In this document: positions 54,001-63,240 of the stretch, piece after piece
Layout: every line of letters begins with the position of its first letter
Numbering within the stretch: the first letter of the stretch is position 1
Assembly (NCBI RefSeq): GCF_003852525.1
Contig: NZ_QAJL01000001.1
Coordinates: forward strand, 1,687,268-1,751,267
Length of the DNA stretch: 64,000 nt
Origin: Pedobacter sp. KBW06
GTDB taxonomy: Bacteria > Bacteroidota > Bacteroidia > Sphingobacteriales > Sphingobacteriaceae
Direction: 5' to 3'
Translations under genes and position numbers: made by a program
The notes under the pieces: model-generated
Database searches by the model: none
What the model was told of the DNA's origin: nothing
What the model saw: only the letters and a program-made list of their open reading frames with translations

Positions 54001-55331
54001 AAAGCATTTACTCCGGCCACCTTTGGCAAACCCGAAGCCTCCCAGTCCTGTGCTTCCTGAACTGCCTCAAAACGGCTGTCTTTCAGCAATGCAAGCGGTT
54101 CATCACAATGAAGTGTAGGAGGAATGATCCCATGGTACAGGGCGAGTGAAGTTTTGATCAAACCCGCAATTCCGGCGGCAGGCATTGCATGTCCGATATT
54201 GGATTTGACCGTCCCTATTCCTGCTTTTGGCAAAGATTGGTCCTTCCCGAAAAATTGAGAGAGTGTTTCTATTTCTGTCTTATCCCCCAATGGGGTTCCT
54301 GTTCCATGTGCTTCGATATAGCCGATCTTCCCAATCTCAAGTCCCGAGTTCCCCCAGGCCTGTGCAATCGCTTTCAGCTGTCCTTTTACAGAAGGGCTCA
54401 TCACACTGGTCCCACTGCCATCACTGCTCAGCCCCACTCCTTTTAATACGGAGTAGATCTTATCCTCGTCGCGAATGGCATCATCAAGGCGTTTAAGCAC
54501 CACAAAACCGCAGCCTTCCCCAATCAGCAATCCATCAGCATTCGCATCAAAAGGATTGATTTTACCTCGTTTAGATAAGGCACCCAGCTGACTAAAAATA
54601 CTCCAGAAAGCAGCATTTTGTCCAACATGTACCCCCCCGGCAATGACCAGGTCACAGCGTCCGCTATTGAGTTCCTGCACCGCGTGGTCTATAGCAAGTA
54701 AGGAACTTGCACATGCCGCATCCAGGGTATAAGCTGCTCCGCCAAGGTTCAGCCTGTTGGCCACCAGTGAAGCAACGAGGTTAGGAATCAGGCCCATGGC
54801 GGTATCGGGACCAAAACGGCCTTTACGCAATTGGTATTCTTTTTTTACTTTTTCAATTTCTTCCCCGGATAAATGGGGCATCAGCTCTTTTAGCAGTTGT
54901 ACAATCTGTTCCCCCGTCCGCACGATCTCGATGGCCCGGGTAGCACCGGGCCCGGAATAATTTCCTTTGCCAATGATAATTCCGGTCTTTTCAAGAATGG
55001 GATCTTTCTCCAAAACTCCCGCATCGCCCAGTGCTTTATGCACCAGGCTCAGCGTCAGTAAGTGATCGGGTTCCGTTCCCTCTACTGCAAGGGGAAGGAT
55101 TCCAAAATTCGCAGGGTCAAAAACGAATTCCGGAATAAACCCTCCCCTATTGCAATAGAATCGATCTACCCCCGTAGCGTCAGAATCAAAATGCACAGGA
55201 TCAATTCTATCAGCAGGTACGGTCTGCGTAGAATCTACCTTATTGATGATATTTTGCCAGAACGCCGCTACATCTTCCGCACCAGGGAAAATGCAGGACA
55301 TTCCAATAATGGCGATGTCGGTCTTTTTCAT
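51036..55331 (-). CDS. Pfa-like lipid/polyketide synthase: KS-AT-DH-PPTase
   Basis: A 1431-aa iterative-type synthase. KS (~1-460) has active-site DAACASS (Cys ~207), HGTGTPLGDKTE and NIGHAMPAAG. An acyltransferase (~540-850) has AGHSLGEW (Ser ~617) and FHSPFV. A dehydratase-like hotdog region (~950-1200) has CPYLVDH (~969), HGPGYQG and LLDNAGQ (DxxxQ, ~1123), although the usual HxxxG spacing is altered. The end is a Sfp-type phosphopantetheinyl transferase with VGIDMEKIEE (~1340) and FWVAKEAYGKFLGKG (~1384). Domain order resembles PfaC-type and enediyne PKS parts. It starts 2 nt after the larger synthase. Confidence 0.93.
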   Translation of the reverse strand: MKKTDIAIIGMSCIFPGAEDVAAFWQNIINKVDSTQTVPADRIDPVHFDSDATGVDRFYCNRGGFIPEFVFDPANFGILPLAVEGTEPDHLLTLSLVHKALGDAGVLEKDPILEKTGIIIGKGNYSGPGATRAIEIVRTGEQIVQLLKELMPHLSGEEIEKVKKEYQLRKGRFGPDTAMGLIPNLVASLVANRLNLGGAAYTLDAACASSLLAIDHAVQELNSGRCDLVIAGGVHVGQNAAFWSIFSQLGALSKRGKINPFDANADGLLIGEGCGFVVLKRLDDAIRDEDKIYSVLKGVGLSSDGSGTSVMSPSVKGQLKAIAQAWGNSGLEIGKIGYIEAHGTGTPLGDKTEIETLSQFFGKDQSLPKAGIGTVKSNIGHAMPAAGIAGLIKTSLALYHGIIPPTLHCDEPLALLKDSRFEAVQEAQDWEASGLPKVAGVNAFGFGGINAHVVLEGYCPPQGALTKMPEIKKAAIDQVLLLARESHAELISALENNERNPGRGNYRIAVFDPGPERLKKAIKIATKNIAWRNKQDIWYSNEPLLSHGGKIAFVFPGLDGLAGGEVNSVAEYFNIPQDEHTKAEGLLNEALKILNKSSVLDTALKQLGVLPEMNAGHSLGEWLAARSSELAEESSVLQLLGLLNPETFELKDSRFIAVGCGIELLQPIIKGIKDLYLSNDNCPQQVILCGSNAALEILVPILKARQIFHQVLPFQSGFHSPFVADKLDMMLEGMSSMEFRKTKFPLWSATTLELYPEGFEAIRRLSVEHLIQPVRFRELTEKLYEEGARMFIQVGSGGLIGFIDDTLKRKNCSTVSSNTAVRSGLAQLQRVLAALFVEGKEAGMKFMGYDQQQPLLKKGLKLQLGLPLVSNMAGLKSLALQQQHKAPRGAAIMEDIAHPLMKAFNENVEEMMGIQSELFQLFQNKSFTLNAYAPKSGTLPAAPPLVVTPVRMPFTKNIDISLENCPYLVDHSLLRQPKGWPCVDDMDPVIPMTMIFEMFGEIAAEQAPVERVHKIQNIKVFQWMNVAKPFRETITGEWKAEHLVYLNLERFANAEVLLNTELTRAPGRNFDIGESLNIDRTATQIYEEHMFHGPGYQGIRKLIKVGEKGITGIIEGGSGKGSLLDNAGQLFGLWLQLTLTKDRIAFPVKIQEIEFFGALMDQQGTFECTCVLTELNDEFATADFVMKRDAEVWAIVTGWQNRRLEIDEALWKVSMSPLHNRLSEEVAPGVFLFHNAYTRVVSWDFILKRYFNQEEKKHHLSLLPNKRKEWIISRVAVKDAVRNLLNQEKNEACYPISFEIRSDEVHKPYLQGPMTDGIAISLAHKGTDAVGIARYDGPVGIDMEKIEERSEGFYELVFSAAEQVLLADKDKTEWATRFWVAKEAYGKFLGKGLQGNPKAYVIEEIMGEELRINNIIIRTIKHKNYIIGWTL

Positions 55332-55333
55332 GG

Positions 55334-58300
55334 CTACCAGTTGTTTCCGGCCATGATCAGCACCTGACTTTCATTTCCATATTTCATCTCGTTGAGGAAG
55401 GTTTCCATGCCTTCATCCAGAGGGATCATGGAAATTCCTCTTCGTTCATATTCTTTCTCTAAAGAAGGCGATACCATTCCGGCACCTTTCCAGGGGCCCC
55501 AGTTGATGGACACCACTTTTCCTTTGATCTTTTCTTTTAACGCCCAGGCATACCTGTCCATCACACTGTTCGCGGCAGCATAATCCGTTTGTCCGCGGTT
55601 CCCGTAAACAGAAGCGATGCTGGAAAACAGGATGACAAATTGTGTATCGGCCCTAAGCTGTTCTGCAAGCACCCGTAATGGGGTTACTTTGGTTTCAAAA
55701 ACCCGTTTAAATGAGTCCAGGCTTTTCGCATGAAAGAGCTTATCTTCCAGCAAACCTGCACCATGCACCACTCCGTCAATCCTTCCATGCGCTTCATAAA
55801 CGCTACCGATCAATGCACTTAAACCTTGTTCGTCACGAAGGTCCAGTGCTTCATAAGATACGGTAGAGCCTGTGATTTCCATGGAACTGATCGTTTGAAG
55901 GATTTGGTTGTTCTTATAGATTCTCGAAGTCTCCAGTTCAATTTCAGCCGTTTTTTTGAGGTTCCCAAGTAGAATCAGGTGCGCGCGGATCTCTTCTTTA
56001 GTTTTCAGGAAGGAGAATTGCTCCAATCCGTTTGTTCTGGGATCAGAGGAGCGGCCAACCAGGATATAGCGGCAAGGGTAATCCTTGGCAAAGCGCATCA
56101 TCAGTTCCGAGGTAATCCCCTGAGCACCTCCCAGAACCAGAACCACAGCATCCCGGTCCAACTGGATATGAGAGTCCCCGGGCCCGGTGATCAATTCTGA
56201 AGGAATCAGCTCCAGCGTTTGCCGGCCTTCCCGGTTGTAAATCACTTCCGAAGGCTCATCAGGATTTAAGACCTCATTCAGCACGATGTCGGCAACATTC
56301 CTGGCCGTTTGTTTTGTGGCCAGACTGATTACCCTGAATTTAGTGTTTTCATATTCCTTATCCAGACTTTTAAATAATCCGGAATAACCTTGAAAACGTC
56401 TTAAAAGTGTGGCATCGGCCTTTTCCGACATGTGGCCTTTGGTATCAGAAATGACGTATACCCATTTGATCTCTTCCAGGTTCAGCTGTTTGATCAGGGC
56501 GATGTTATCGATAATTTCCGTTTGGTTCGGAGAGGCGAACATATTGAGGATCACCAAACCCTGGTATCCTTTAAGGTCGTCATTTACAGATACAATATCC
56601 ACCAGGGCGCCTTGTTTTTCAAAAACACGTTTGATGGCTACAGACTGAGGCCCCTCATCGTCCGTTACCGCAAAACGCTGTCCTTTAAGGCCAATAAATT
56701 CCGTGTTCAGCAGTTCAGATGGGGTCAGTTCAAAACGAAGCCGTGACAAGCTCTCCCCCGAGTTTTCTGCACTCTCTTCAATGATCTTCTGCGCGGCAGT
56801 TACCGTTTCCAGTCCTTCTGTTTCAATTTCGGAAATCCAGTTGACGAGGCCATTTAGTGTTTTGATCGCGGCAAGTTTCTCCATCAGGTCATCTCCGGTA
56901 TCTTCGCCTTTGCTGAATCCGATTTTAACTTTCAGCTCCCCGATGATCTCCATTCGTTTAATAGAATCGATGCTTAGATCTGCTTCCAGATCCAGGTCCA
57001 TCCCGAGCATGTCCTGAGGATAGCCTGTTTTTTCACTCACCACCGAAAGGATGGCCGATTTGATGTCTGCTGCAGTAAATTTAACCGAGGTTACTGTTAT
57101 CGGACTGATGACGGTATGCTCCGGCTCAGCAGTATTTTCTGTTACCGGACTGTTTTCTTTAATCCAGTTGACCAGGCCGTTTAAGGTCTTGATGGCTGCC
57201 AGCTGCTCCATAAAGGTATCTTCATTTTTATCTGCCTGACTGAACCCGCCAAGTTCTGTACGTAAGGCACCGATAATTTCCATGCGCTTAATCGAGTCAA
57301 TGCTCAGATCTGCTTCGAGGTCCATTTCCATCCCCAGCATTTCCTGCGGATATCCGGTCTTATCGCTCACAATCTGCATCAATACCATTTTAACATCGAT
57401 CTGTATTTTTGCAGGCTTTGCAGCAACTGGCTGAGCTGCTGCCGTTACCACCGCAGGAACCACATGCTGAGCAATCGCTTCTGCACTGTACAAGGGTTCG
57501 AACCCCTGCGGCCGCATTTGTGGACTGGCTTGTCCAAGGAAAGTCAACATCACATCACGTTGTGCCTGAATCATCATTTTCATGCTGTTCAGGTATTCCT
57601 GCATCATCAGTTCAGCACCATTGGAAGGGCTGCTGATGATTTCCGTTCTTCCTTCTATATTTTTCATTCTAAGCGGTTCTATGATTGGTAATGCACCATA
57701 AGCGGGAAGCTTACCTACAGCAGGGACCGCATGTTGTCCGTTAACAGACCATACGGTTGGGCTTTTTTTATACTGTCCGGGTTCATCCAGGTTGAGCAGT
57801 TTTCCTTCACGTCCATCAAAAAGTTTTTCCACTTTCAGTGCCCTTCCGGTAGCCATATAGCTGGCAAGGGTACAAAGCAAATGGGTAATTTTATTGTGTC
57901 CGTTATCCTCCGCATACAGGAGGAGCTCATCCTTGGCAAGACAGGCTTTTACCAATGAGGTTAATACTTTTCCGGGTCCTACTTCAATAAAGATCCGGGC
58001 ACCGTCAGCATACATTTGCTGCACTTGTTCCACAAACTGAACCGGTTGTACGAGGTGGTCAGTAAGCCTTTCTTTTACGGCTTCCGCACCTGCAGGATAG
58101 GCTTCAGCGGTGGTATTTGACCAGACAGGTAAGCTCAGGTCATTAAAATTCACCTGGCTCAGGACCCTCTGATAATTCTCTTTTGATTTGGCAACGATCG
58201 GGCTATGGAAAGCACAGGCCACTTCCAGCGGTCTGAAGGAAACCTTTGCAGCTTTCAATATCTCTGATAGTTTTTTTATCGCAGGAGTTGTTCCGGCAAG

Positions 58301-61300
58301 GACCTGCTGCGTTGGAGAATTGAAGTTAACGACATAAACGTCGGCAACACCGGTAATCCATTTGGACAAGTCTTCCTGGCGGCCGTTTACGGCGATCATC
58401 GCCCCGGTATCTTCTCCCACCACCGCATCCAGAATCGATTGGGCACGTTGTTCACTCAGGAATACGAGCTGATCTTCTTCAAAGGCACCTGCAAAACACA
58501 AAGCCGGCAGCTCTCCGTAACTATGTCCGGCAACCATATCCGGTACCATTCCAAGTTCTTTCAGGAAATTCGCCAGGGCAAGGTCAACAATGCCCAGCAG
58601 CGGTTGTGCCATACGGGTATCCTTGATCCTGTCTTTCTGGGCCTTTAGCGCAGCCTCCTCAAAAACAGCATTCGGGAAGAGCACTTTTTCGTATTCCGGT
58701 TTCCCTTTCAGCAGTTTACGCATGACCGGAAAGATGACAAAAAGGTCTCTTGCCATATTGATCCGCTGACTGCCCTGTCCGGGGAACATGAAAGCGACTT
58801 TCCCTTCTTTTTTTCTGGTGATATAGGTGTCTTTACTTTCAATTCCCGATAAGGCGAGGTCAATTTTCATGAGCAGGTCTTCAGGTCTGTCGGCCACAAT
58901 GCTAAGCTGTACCGGCTGATCATTTTCTACAGCCAGACTATAAGCAATATCTTTAAGGTCGATATTATCGTTGTCGTCCAGCAGATTTTTCACCGTAGCT
59001 AACCTCGCTTTTGCCGCTTCATAGGTATTCCCTCTGAAGACAAATAACTCAGATGGCCAGGATTTCATGGCAGGAGCAAGATCAGAAACCTGATGGTCGC
59101 TTTCTATCACTGCGTGAAAATTCGTTCCACCAAAACCAAAGGCACTTACCCCTGCATACCTTTTCTCTTCCAGCCATAATGCAGCTTCGGTATGGAAAGC
59201 AAAGGGACTTGTGCTTCCGTTGTAATAGCTGTTCGGGGTTTTAAGGTGGATGGTAGGCGGTTTTATTCCGTAATAAGCAGATAGCGTCGCTTTAATCAAA
59301 CCAGCCAGTCCGGCGGCACATTTGGTATGTCCGATCTGTGTTTTCACAGAACCCAGGTGGGTCTGATTGGCGATGGCTCCCGATTGGTTTAACATATCGG
59401 TAAGGGCAGTCAGCTCGGTACGGTCGCCAACAACTGTTCCTGTGCCATGCGCCTCTACCAGTCCCAACAGAGCGGGAGAGATTCCTGCCTGTTCGTAAGC
59501 ACGTTCCAGTGCTTTTACCTGGCCGGATTTCCTCGGTGCAGTTAAGCCAAGGCTCTTGCCATCGCTTGAACCGCCAATTCCCTGAATCACCGCGTAGACG
59601 GTATCACCATCTCTCAATGCGTCCTCATGTCTTTTTAAGACGAGCATTGCCACCCCCTCACCAAGGGCAATGCCATCGGCTTCCGCATCAAAAGTGGCAC
59701 ACCGTCCTTTGCGGGATAAAGCATGTGTACTGGAGAACATTAAATAATCATTTATTCCATTGTGCAGGTCTGCCCCGCCAGCCAGTACCATATCTGATTT
59801 CTCCAGAAATAATTCCTGACAAGCCAGGTCGATCGCCGCAAGGGAAGAAGCACAGGCAGCGTCTACGGTAAAGTTACGCCCGCCAAGGTCCAGTCTGTTG
59901 GTGATTCGTCCGGAGATCACATTGGCCAGTATTCCGGGAAAAGAATCCTCCGTCATCTTTGGCAATGCAGCATCCAGCTCCTCCGGCATCTCGCCGAAAA
60001 CCTGTTTAAAGAAGCCCCTGAAGCTATAACTGTTGGCGAGGTCATTTCCACCTTCGGCACCAATGATCACGGATACATTCTCAGCATTGAAACCGCCATT
60101 TTTATATCCGGCATGTTCCATCGCCTGTTTGGCGACCATAAGGCTCAGCAGCTGGGTGGGCTCAATTGCGGCGAGCGACTGTGGAGGGATTCCGTATTCC
60201 AGAGGATCGAAATCAATTTTTGGAATAAAGCCGCCCCATTTAGAATGGGACATGTCTGCGGCGGTAGATGCAGGGTCATAATACAATGATTTATTCCAGC
60301 GTTCATCGGGAACTTCGGTCACCGCATCCGTTCCAAGAATGATGTTCCGCCAATATTCTTCTATATTTTTTGCTCCGGGGAAGATACAAGCCATCCCGAC
60401 AATAGCCACATTTAATGATTTTTCTTTTGCTTCCGGAGGGCCTGATAAAACAGCTTGCTGAATGTGTTGGAAATTACCATCAGCAACTTCCTTATGGAGG
60501 TCAAGAACGGAAACAATCTCATTACACATCGATGCAATTTGCCCGATCATATACATGCCCAGATTCAACTGCTCCTGCTCATTGACCGTTACCAGCTGAT
60601 CTCCTCTGCGTTCAATGCCCTTCGCTGCAATGCGCAGGCGGCCAATATTGAGTGTTTCCAGCTTTGCCCAGATCTCTTTTTTGTCCATCCCCTCTTTTTG
60701 AAGCTTTTCCTTTTCCTGATTAAAGAAGGTGGCAAAGGGCGAGTTCAGACACCTGGTTTCATGTCCCGGAGCTGTTTCCAGTAAGATGGTATCATTCGAT
60801 AACCTTGCCTGCTCCTGAAACTGATCCTGAATGGCACCAGTACTTACAGCTTCTTTGGTATAGAGGTAAGAGGTTCCCATCAGCACCCCTACTTTTACGC
60901 CTTTTGCGGCCAAGGGGGCAGCCATTACCGCGATAAATGCAGCAGATAAGCTGTCATGGATCCCACCGGCAAAAAACACGCTGATCTGCTCGGGATGATC
61001 TTCTTTTAACAGGCGTTCGATTTGTTTTTCCCAAAGGACCATGCTCGATAAAGGGCCAACATGCCCCCCACATTCCCTTCCTTCAAACACAAATCTTTTG
61101 GCACCTTCCTTCAGGAACATATCTAACAAGGATACCGAAGGAACATGTAAAAAGGTTTTTATGCCTAATTTCTCCAAAGGCCTGGCCTGTGAAGGTCTGC
61201 CACCAGCGATAAGTACTACAGGTGGCATTTGTTCTTTAATATATTCGATCTGTTCGTCCCGCAGCTCCTGGGGGGCAAAACCAAGGATTCCAACACCCCA

Positions 61301-62347
61301 GGTCTTATTTCCTGCCAGTCTTTTCGTTTCAATAATCAGTTTTTTTGCAGTTTCTCCCTTTAACAGCGAAAGGGCGATAAAAGGAAGTCCCCCTGCTTCG
61401 GCAACGGCATTGGCAAAAGGGGCTACATCGCTCACCCTGGTCATGGGGCCCTGAGCAATGGGATAGGTAATGTTGAGTTCCTTCGAAAGGGCATTACCTG
61501 CACTGATCACATTTAATGATTTGGCCTGATTCAAATGGCCATAAACTGCCTCTTCGATGCCAAAGACCAGTTTAGCCAATTTTCTATAGCGTGCTTCGAG
61601 GTCTATAGCCAGGGCAATATCCTGACCCATAGGGAGGAAACTCTTTTCAAGATCAAAATCTCCGAAATATTTTTCCAGGTCTTTGACCCTGGCTTCATCG
61701 TCCAATACAGGAGAATTAGGCCTGATCAGCACACGAAAATCACCAACGAGACGGGTTTCATTTCCACTGAGTTTTTCGCAAACCTGCTTAATGGCCTTTG
61801 GAACTGTACTTTCGGGAAACAATGCCAGCTGACTGTCGAGCACCACTCCTTTTGCACCAGAGGCGATTAAAGCAGCAGCGGTATGTATGCCTACACCTCC
61901 CTGAACATAGAGGTCTGTATCTTTTATTTCTTTAACAATGCGCTGAAAGAGTACATACGAAGACTCGTAGCCTACTTTTCCGGCACCTTCGTTGCCTTTT
62001 ATGATAATGCCATCGGCACCTTCGGCCTGCGCTTTCCGTGCTTCATGGACATCATGAACCTGGTAAAACAGCTTTACCTGCTTCGACCTTGTCCTTTTCA
62101 TGCCATAGGGCAAAATCACCATTGTTACCTGATCAGGCAAAATGATGTTGTTCAGCTCTTCCGAAACAAGGCAAACGCCAAATTCCATAGAGGATTGTTT
62201 TGTTAACTGTTCAAGTGCTTCGCCAGCCCTGTCCTTATCTCTTCCGAGATGGAGTACAGGAAAAGCTTTCGCATTTGATAAAGAGAGTGCCAGATATACA
62301 TCGGGCCTTTCAAATGGAGTTATTCCAATAATTAAGGGAGTTTTCAT
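55334..62347 (-). CDS. Pfa-like lipid/polyketide synthase: NMO-NMO-KS-AT-ACP-ACP-KR
   Basis: A 2337-aa synthase. Residues ~1-580 hold two nitronate-monooxygenase-like barrel segments: the first has a GADGIIIKGNEGAGKVG stretch; the second has PIAQGPMTRVSD, FEGRECGGHVGP and FFAGGIHDSL. They are likely an enoyl reductase of PfaD type. KS (~644-1080) has DAACASS (Cys ~829). AT (~1190-1500) has AGHSYGE (Ser ~1273). Two tandem ACPs carry LSIDSIKRME (~1683, ~1794). KR (~2060-2320) has LGGAQGITSE and SSIASVYGNRGQTDY. With the second synthase this gives one full reducing set. It is the first gene of the operon. Confidence 0.94.
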   Translation of the reverse strand: MKTPLIIGITPFERPDVYLALSLSNAKAFPVLHLGRDKDRAGEALEQLTKQSSMEFGVCLVSEELNNIILPDQVTMVILPYGMKRTRSKQVKLFYQVHDVHEARKAQAEGADGIIIKGNEGAGKVGYESSYVLFQRIVKEIKDTDLYVQGGVGIHTAAALIASGAKGVVLDSQLALFPESTVPKAIKQVCEKLSGNETRLVGDFRVLIRPNSPVLDDEARVKDLEKYFGDFDLEKSFLPMGQDIALAIDLEARYRKLAKLVFGIEEAVYGHLNQAKSLNVISAGNALSKELNITYPIAQGPMTRVSDVAPFANAVAEAGGLPFIALSLLKGETAKKLIIETKRLAGNKTWGVGILGFAPQELRDEQIEYIKEQMPPVVLIAGGRPSQARPLEKLGIKTFLHVPSVSLLDMFLKEGAKRFVFEGRECGGHVGPLSSMVLWEKQIERLLKEDHPEQISVFFAGGIHDSLSAAFIAVMAAPLAAKGVKVGVLMGTSYLYTKEAVSTGAIQDQFQEQARLSNDTILLETAPGHETRCLNSPFATFFNQEKEKLQKEGMDKKEIWAKLETLNIGRLRIAAKGIERRGDQLVTVNEQEQLNLGMYMIGQIASMCNEIVSVLDLHKEVADGNFQHIQQAVLSGPPEAKEKSLNVAIVGMACIFPGAKNIEEYWRNIILGTDAVTEVPDERWNKSLYYDPASTAADMSHSKWGGFIPKIDFDPLEYGIPPQSLAAIEPTQLLSLMVAKQAMEHAGYKNGGFNAENVSVIIGAEGGNDLANSYSFRGFFKQVFGEMPEELDAALPKMTEDSFPGILANVISGRITNRLDLGGRNFTVDAACASSLAAIDLACQELFLEKSDMVLAGGADLHNGINDYLMFSSTHALSRKGRCATFDAEADGIALGEGVAMLVLKRHEDALRDGDTVYAVIQGIGGSSDGKSLGLTAPRKSGQVKALERAYEQAGISPALLGLVEAHGTGTVVGDRTELTALTDMLNQSGAIANQTHLGSVKTQIGHTKCAAGLAGLIKATLSAYYGIKPPTIHLKTPNSYYNGSTSPFAFHTEAALWLEEKRYAGVSAFGFGGTNFHAVIESDHQVSDLAPAMKSWPSELFVFRGNTYEAAKARLATVKNLLDDNDNIDLKDIAYSLAVENDQPVQLSIVADRPEDLLMKIDLALSGIESKDTYITRKKEGKVAFMFPGQGSQRINMARDLFVIFPVMRKLLKGKPEYEKVLFPNAVFEEAALKAQKDRIKDTRMAQPLLGIVDLALANFLKELGMVPDMVAGHSYGELPALCFAGAFEEDQLVFLSEQRAQSILDAVVGEDTGAMIAVNGRQEDLSKWITGVADVYVVNFNSPTQQVLAGTTPAIKKLSEILKAAKVSFRPLEVACAFHSPIVAKSKENYQRVLSQVNFNDLSLPVWSNTTAEAYPAGAEAVKERLTDHLVQPVQFVEQVQQMYADGARIFIEVGPGKVLTSLVKACLAKDELLLYAEDNGHNKITHLLCTLASYMATGRALKVEKLFDGREGKLLNLDEPGQYKKSPTVWSVNGQHAVPAVGKLPAYGALPIIEPLRMKNIEGRTEIISSPSNGAELMMQEYLNSMKMMIQAQRDVMLTFLGQASPQMRPQGFEPLYSAEAIAQHVVPAVVTAAAQPVAAKPAKIQIDVKMVLMQIVSDKTGYPQEMLGMEMDLEADLSIDSIKRMEIIGALRTELGGFSQADKNEDTFMEQLAAIKTLNGLVNWIKENSPVTENTAEPEHTVISPITVTSVKFTAADIKSAILSVVSEKTGYPQDMLGMDLDLEADLSIDSIKRMEIIGELKVKIGFSKGEDTGDDLMEKLAAIKTLNGLVNWISEIETEGLETVTAAQKIIEESAENSGESLSRLRFELTPSELLNTEFIGLKGQRFAVTDDEGPQSVAIKRVFEKQGALVDIVSVNDDLKGYQGLVILNMFASPNQTEIIDNIALIKQLNLEEIKWVYVISDTKGHMSEKADATLLRRFQGYSGLFKSLDKEYENTKFRVISLATKQTARNVADIVLNEVLNPDEPSEVIYNREGRQTLELIPSELITGPGDSHIQLDRDAVVLVLGGAQGITSELMMRFAKDYPCRYILVGRSSDPRTNGLEQFSFLKTKEEIRAHLILLGNLKKTAEIELETSRIYKNNQILQTISSMEITGSTVSYEALDLRDEQGLSALIGSVYEAHGRIDGVVHGAGLLEDKLFHAKSLDSFKRVFETKVTPLRVLAEQLRADTQFVILFSSIASVYGNRGQTDYAAANSVMDRYAWALKEKIKGKVVSINWGPWKGAGMVSPSLEKEYERRGISMIPLDEGMETFLNEMKYGNESQVLIMAGNNW

Positions 62348-62792
62348 ATAGGTTGAGGGGATGATTAGGGATTCAACTTTCGAGCTATTCCATAGGTATT
62401 GAAAACAACAGCCTATAGAAACAGGATTTTTAATGAGAAAACACCTTGATTTTTATTCAAAGTAGCTCTATATCAAGAAAATCATTTGTTTTTGGGTATT
62501 TTTTCAATAGGGATTCCAAAAACACAATGAAAAGCAATAATCCTACGCTTTTATAGGAACAAAATTACTACTATAATAACGGAGGACGATAAATCTGTCG
62601 AAAATGAACAAAAAGAACAAGCTAAAAAAGATAAGGAACAGGGAAAATCGGCAATAATTTAATAAGTAATTAACGTAAAGCTTAAATAGGAGACGAGATT
62701 CATTCAAAATGACCAAAAAAATATTCCTATTTGCTCTAAAAAAGTAAAAATCCTGCTGAAAAAAGAAGCATTACCACTCAAAGGCTGAAATC

Positions 62793-62820
62793 TTTCGGGC
62801 TGAAGGAGCCCGAAATTTTC
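62793..62820 (+). terminator. Terminator-like hairpin on the plus strand in the intergenic region
   Basis: A 9-bp stem TTTCGGGCT/AGCCCGAAA with loop GAAGG, then TTTTC on the plus strand. No plus-strand gene is convincing upstream; the 62348-62792 part of the 1,011-nt gap shows only AT-rich DNA and very short reading frames. It might end a small RNA or be a remnant. Confidence 0.35.
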
Positions 62821-62985
62821 TAGGCCTTTTCCTGGAACGCATCTTTTTTTGAATAAAAACTACCAGAATAAAGTACCAGAGCAGGGATTTTTAGGAAAAA
62901 TTAGCAGAATTTATACTACTTCCGAAATACATAGTGGTTTTCTGAACAGAATTTAGTGCAAAATTCTTTTTCCTTTTTCCGGCAT

Positions 62986-63233
62986 GATTCCATATGATGA
63001 TTGTATATAGGATTTTATATCAGATTGTAGGTAGAATTTCATGTGATCATCGCATGCAGGATTTCATATCAGGTTGTAGATAGAATTTCACGTGATCATC
63101 GCATGCAGGATTTCATATCAGATTGTAGATAAGAATTTCACGTGATAATTACATGCAGGATTTCAAATGATGATTGCATACAAGATTCCACGCGATAATT
63201 ACGTGCAGAATTTCAAGTGATGATTGCATGCAG
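62986..63233. repeat. Ten-unit 24-25-bp tandem repeat with alternating subtypes
   Basis: Ten direct units of 24-25 bp without spacers, consensus near GATTTCATATGATNATTGCATGCAG. From unit 2 to 7 two forms alternate (a TATCAGATTGTAGATAG form and a CACGTGATCATCGCATGCAG form), making a 49-50-bp higher-order period repeated three times. The second form is rich in palindromic hexamers (CACGTG, TGATCA, GCATGC). It lies in the 1-kb gap between the lipid-synthase operon and the lyase gene. The unit length of 25 excludes a simple in-frame coding repeat, and I find no gene in it. Confidence 0.85.
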
Positions 63234-63240
63234 GATTTCA

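Noticed and set aside
62531..62661. Plus-strand peptide tail rich in Lys and Glu (ends EQGKSAII)
   Set aside because: No start codon with a plausible ribosome-binding site in frame, and the A-rich DNA easily gives such residues by chance.
62709..62747. 12-codon plus-strand ORF (MTKKIFLFALKK)
   Set aside because: Too short, no family resemblance, and weak start context; kept only as background to the nearby hairpin.
62986..63233. CRISPR-like array
   Set aside because: Units follow each other directly with no unique spacers, unit sequence is degenerate, and there are no cas genes in the window.
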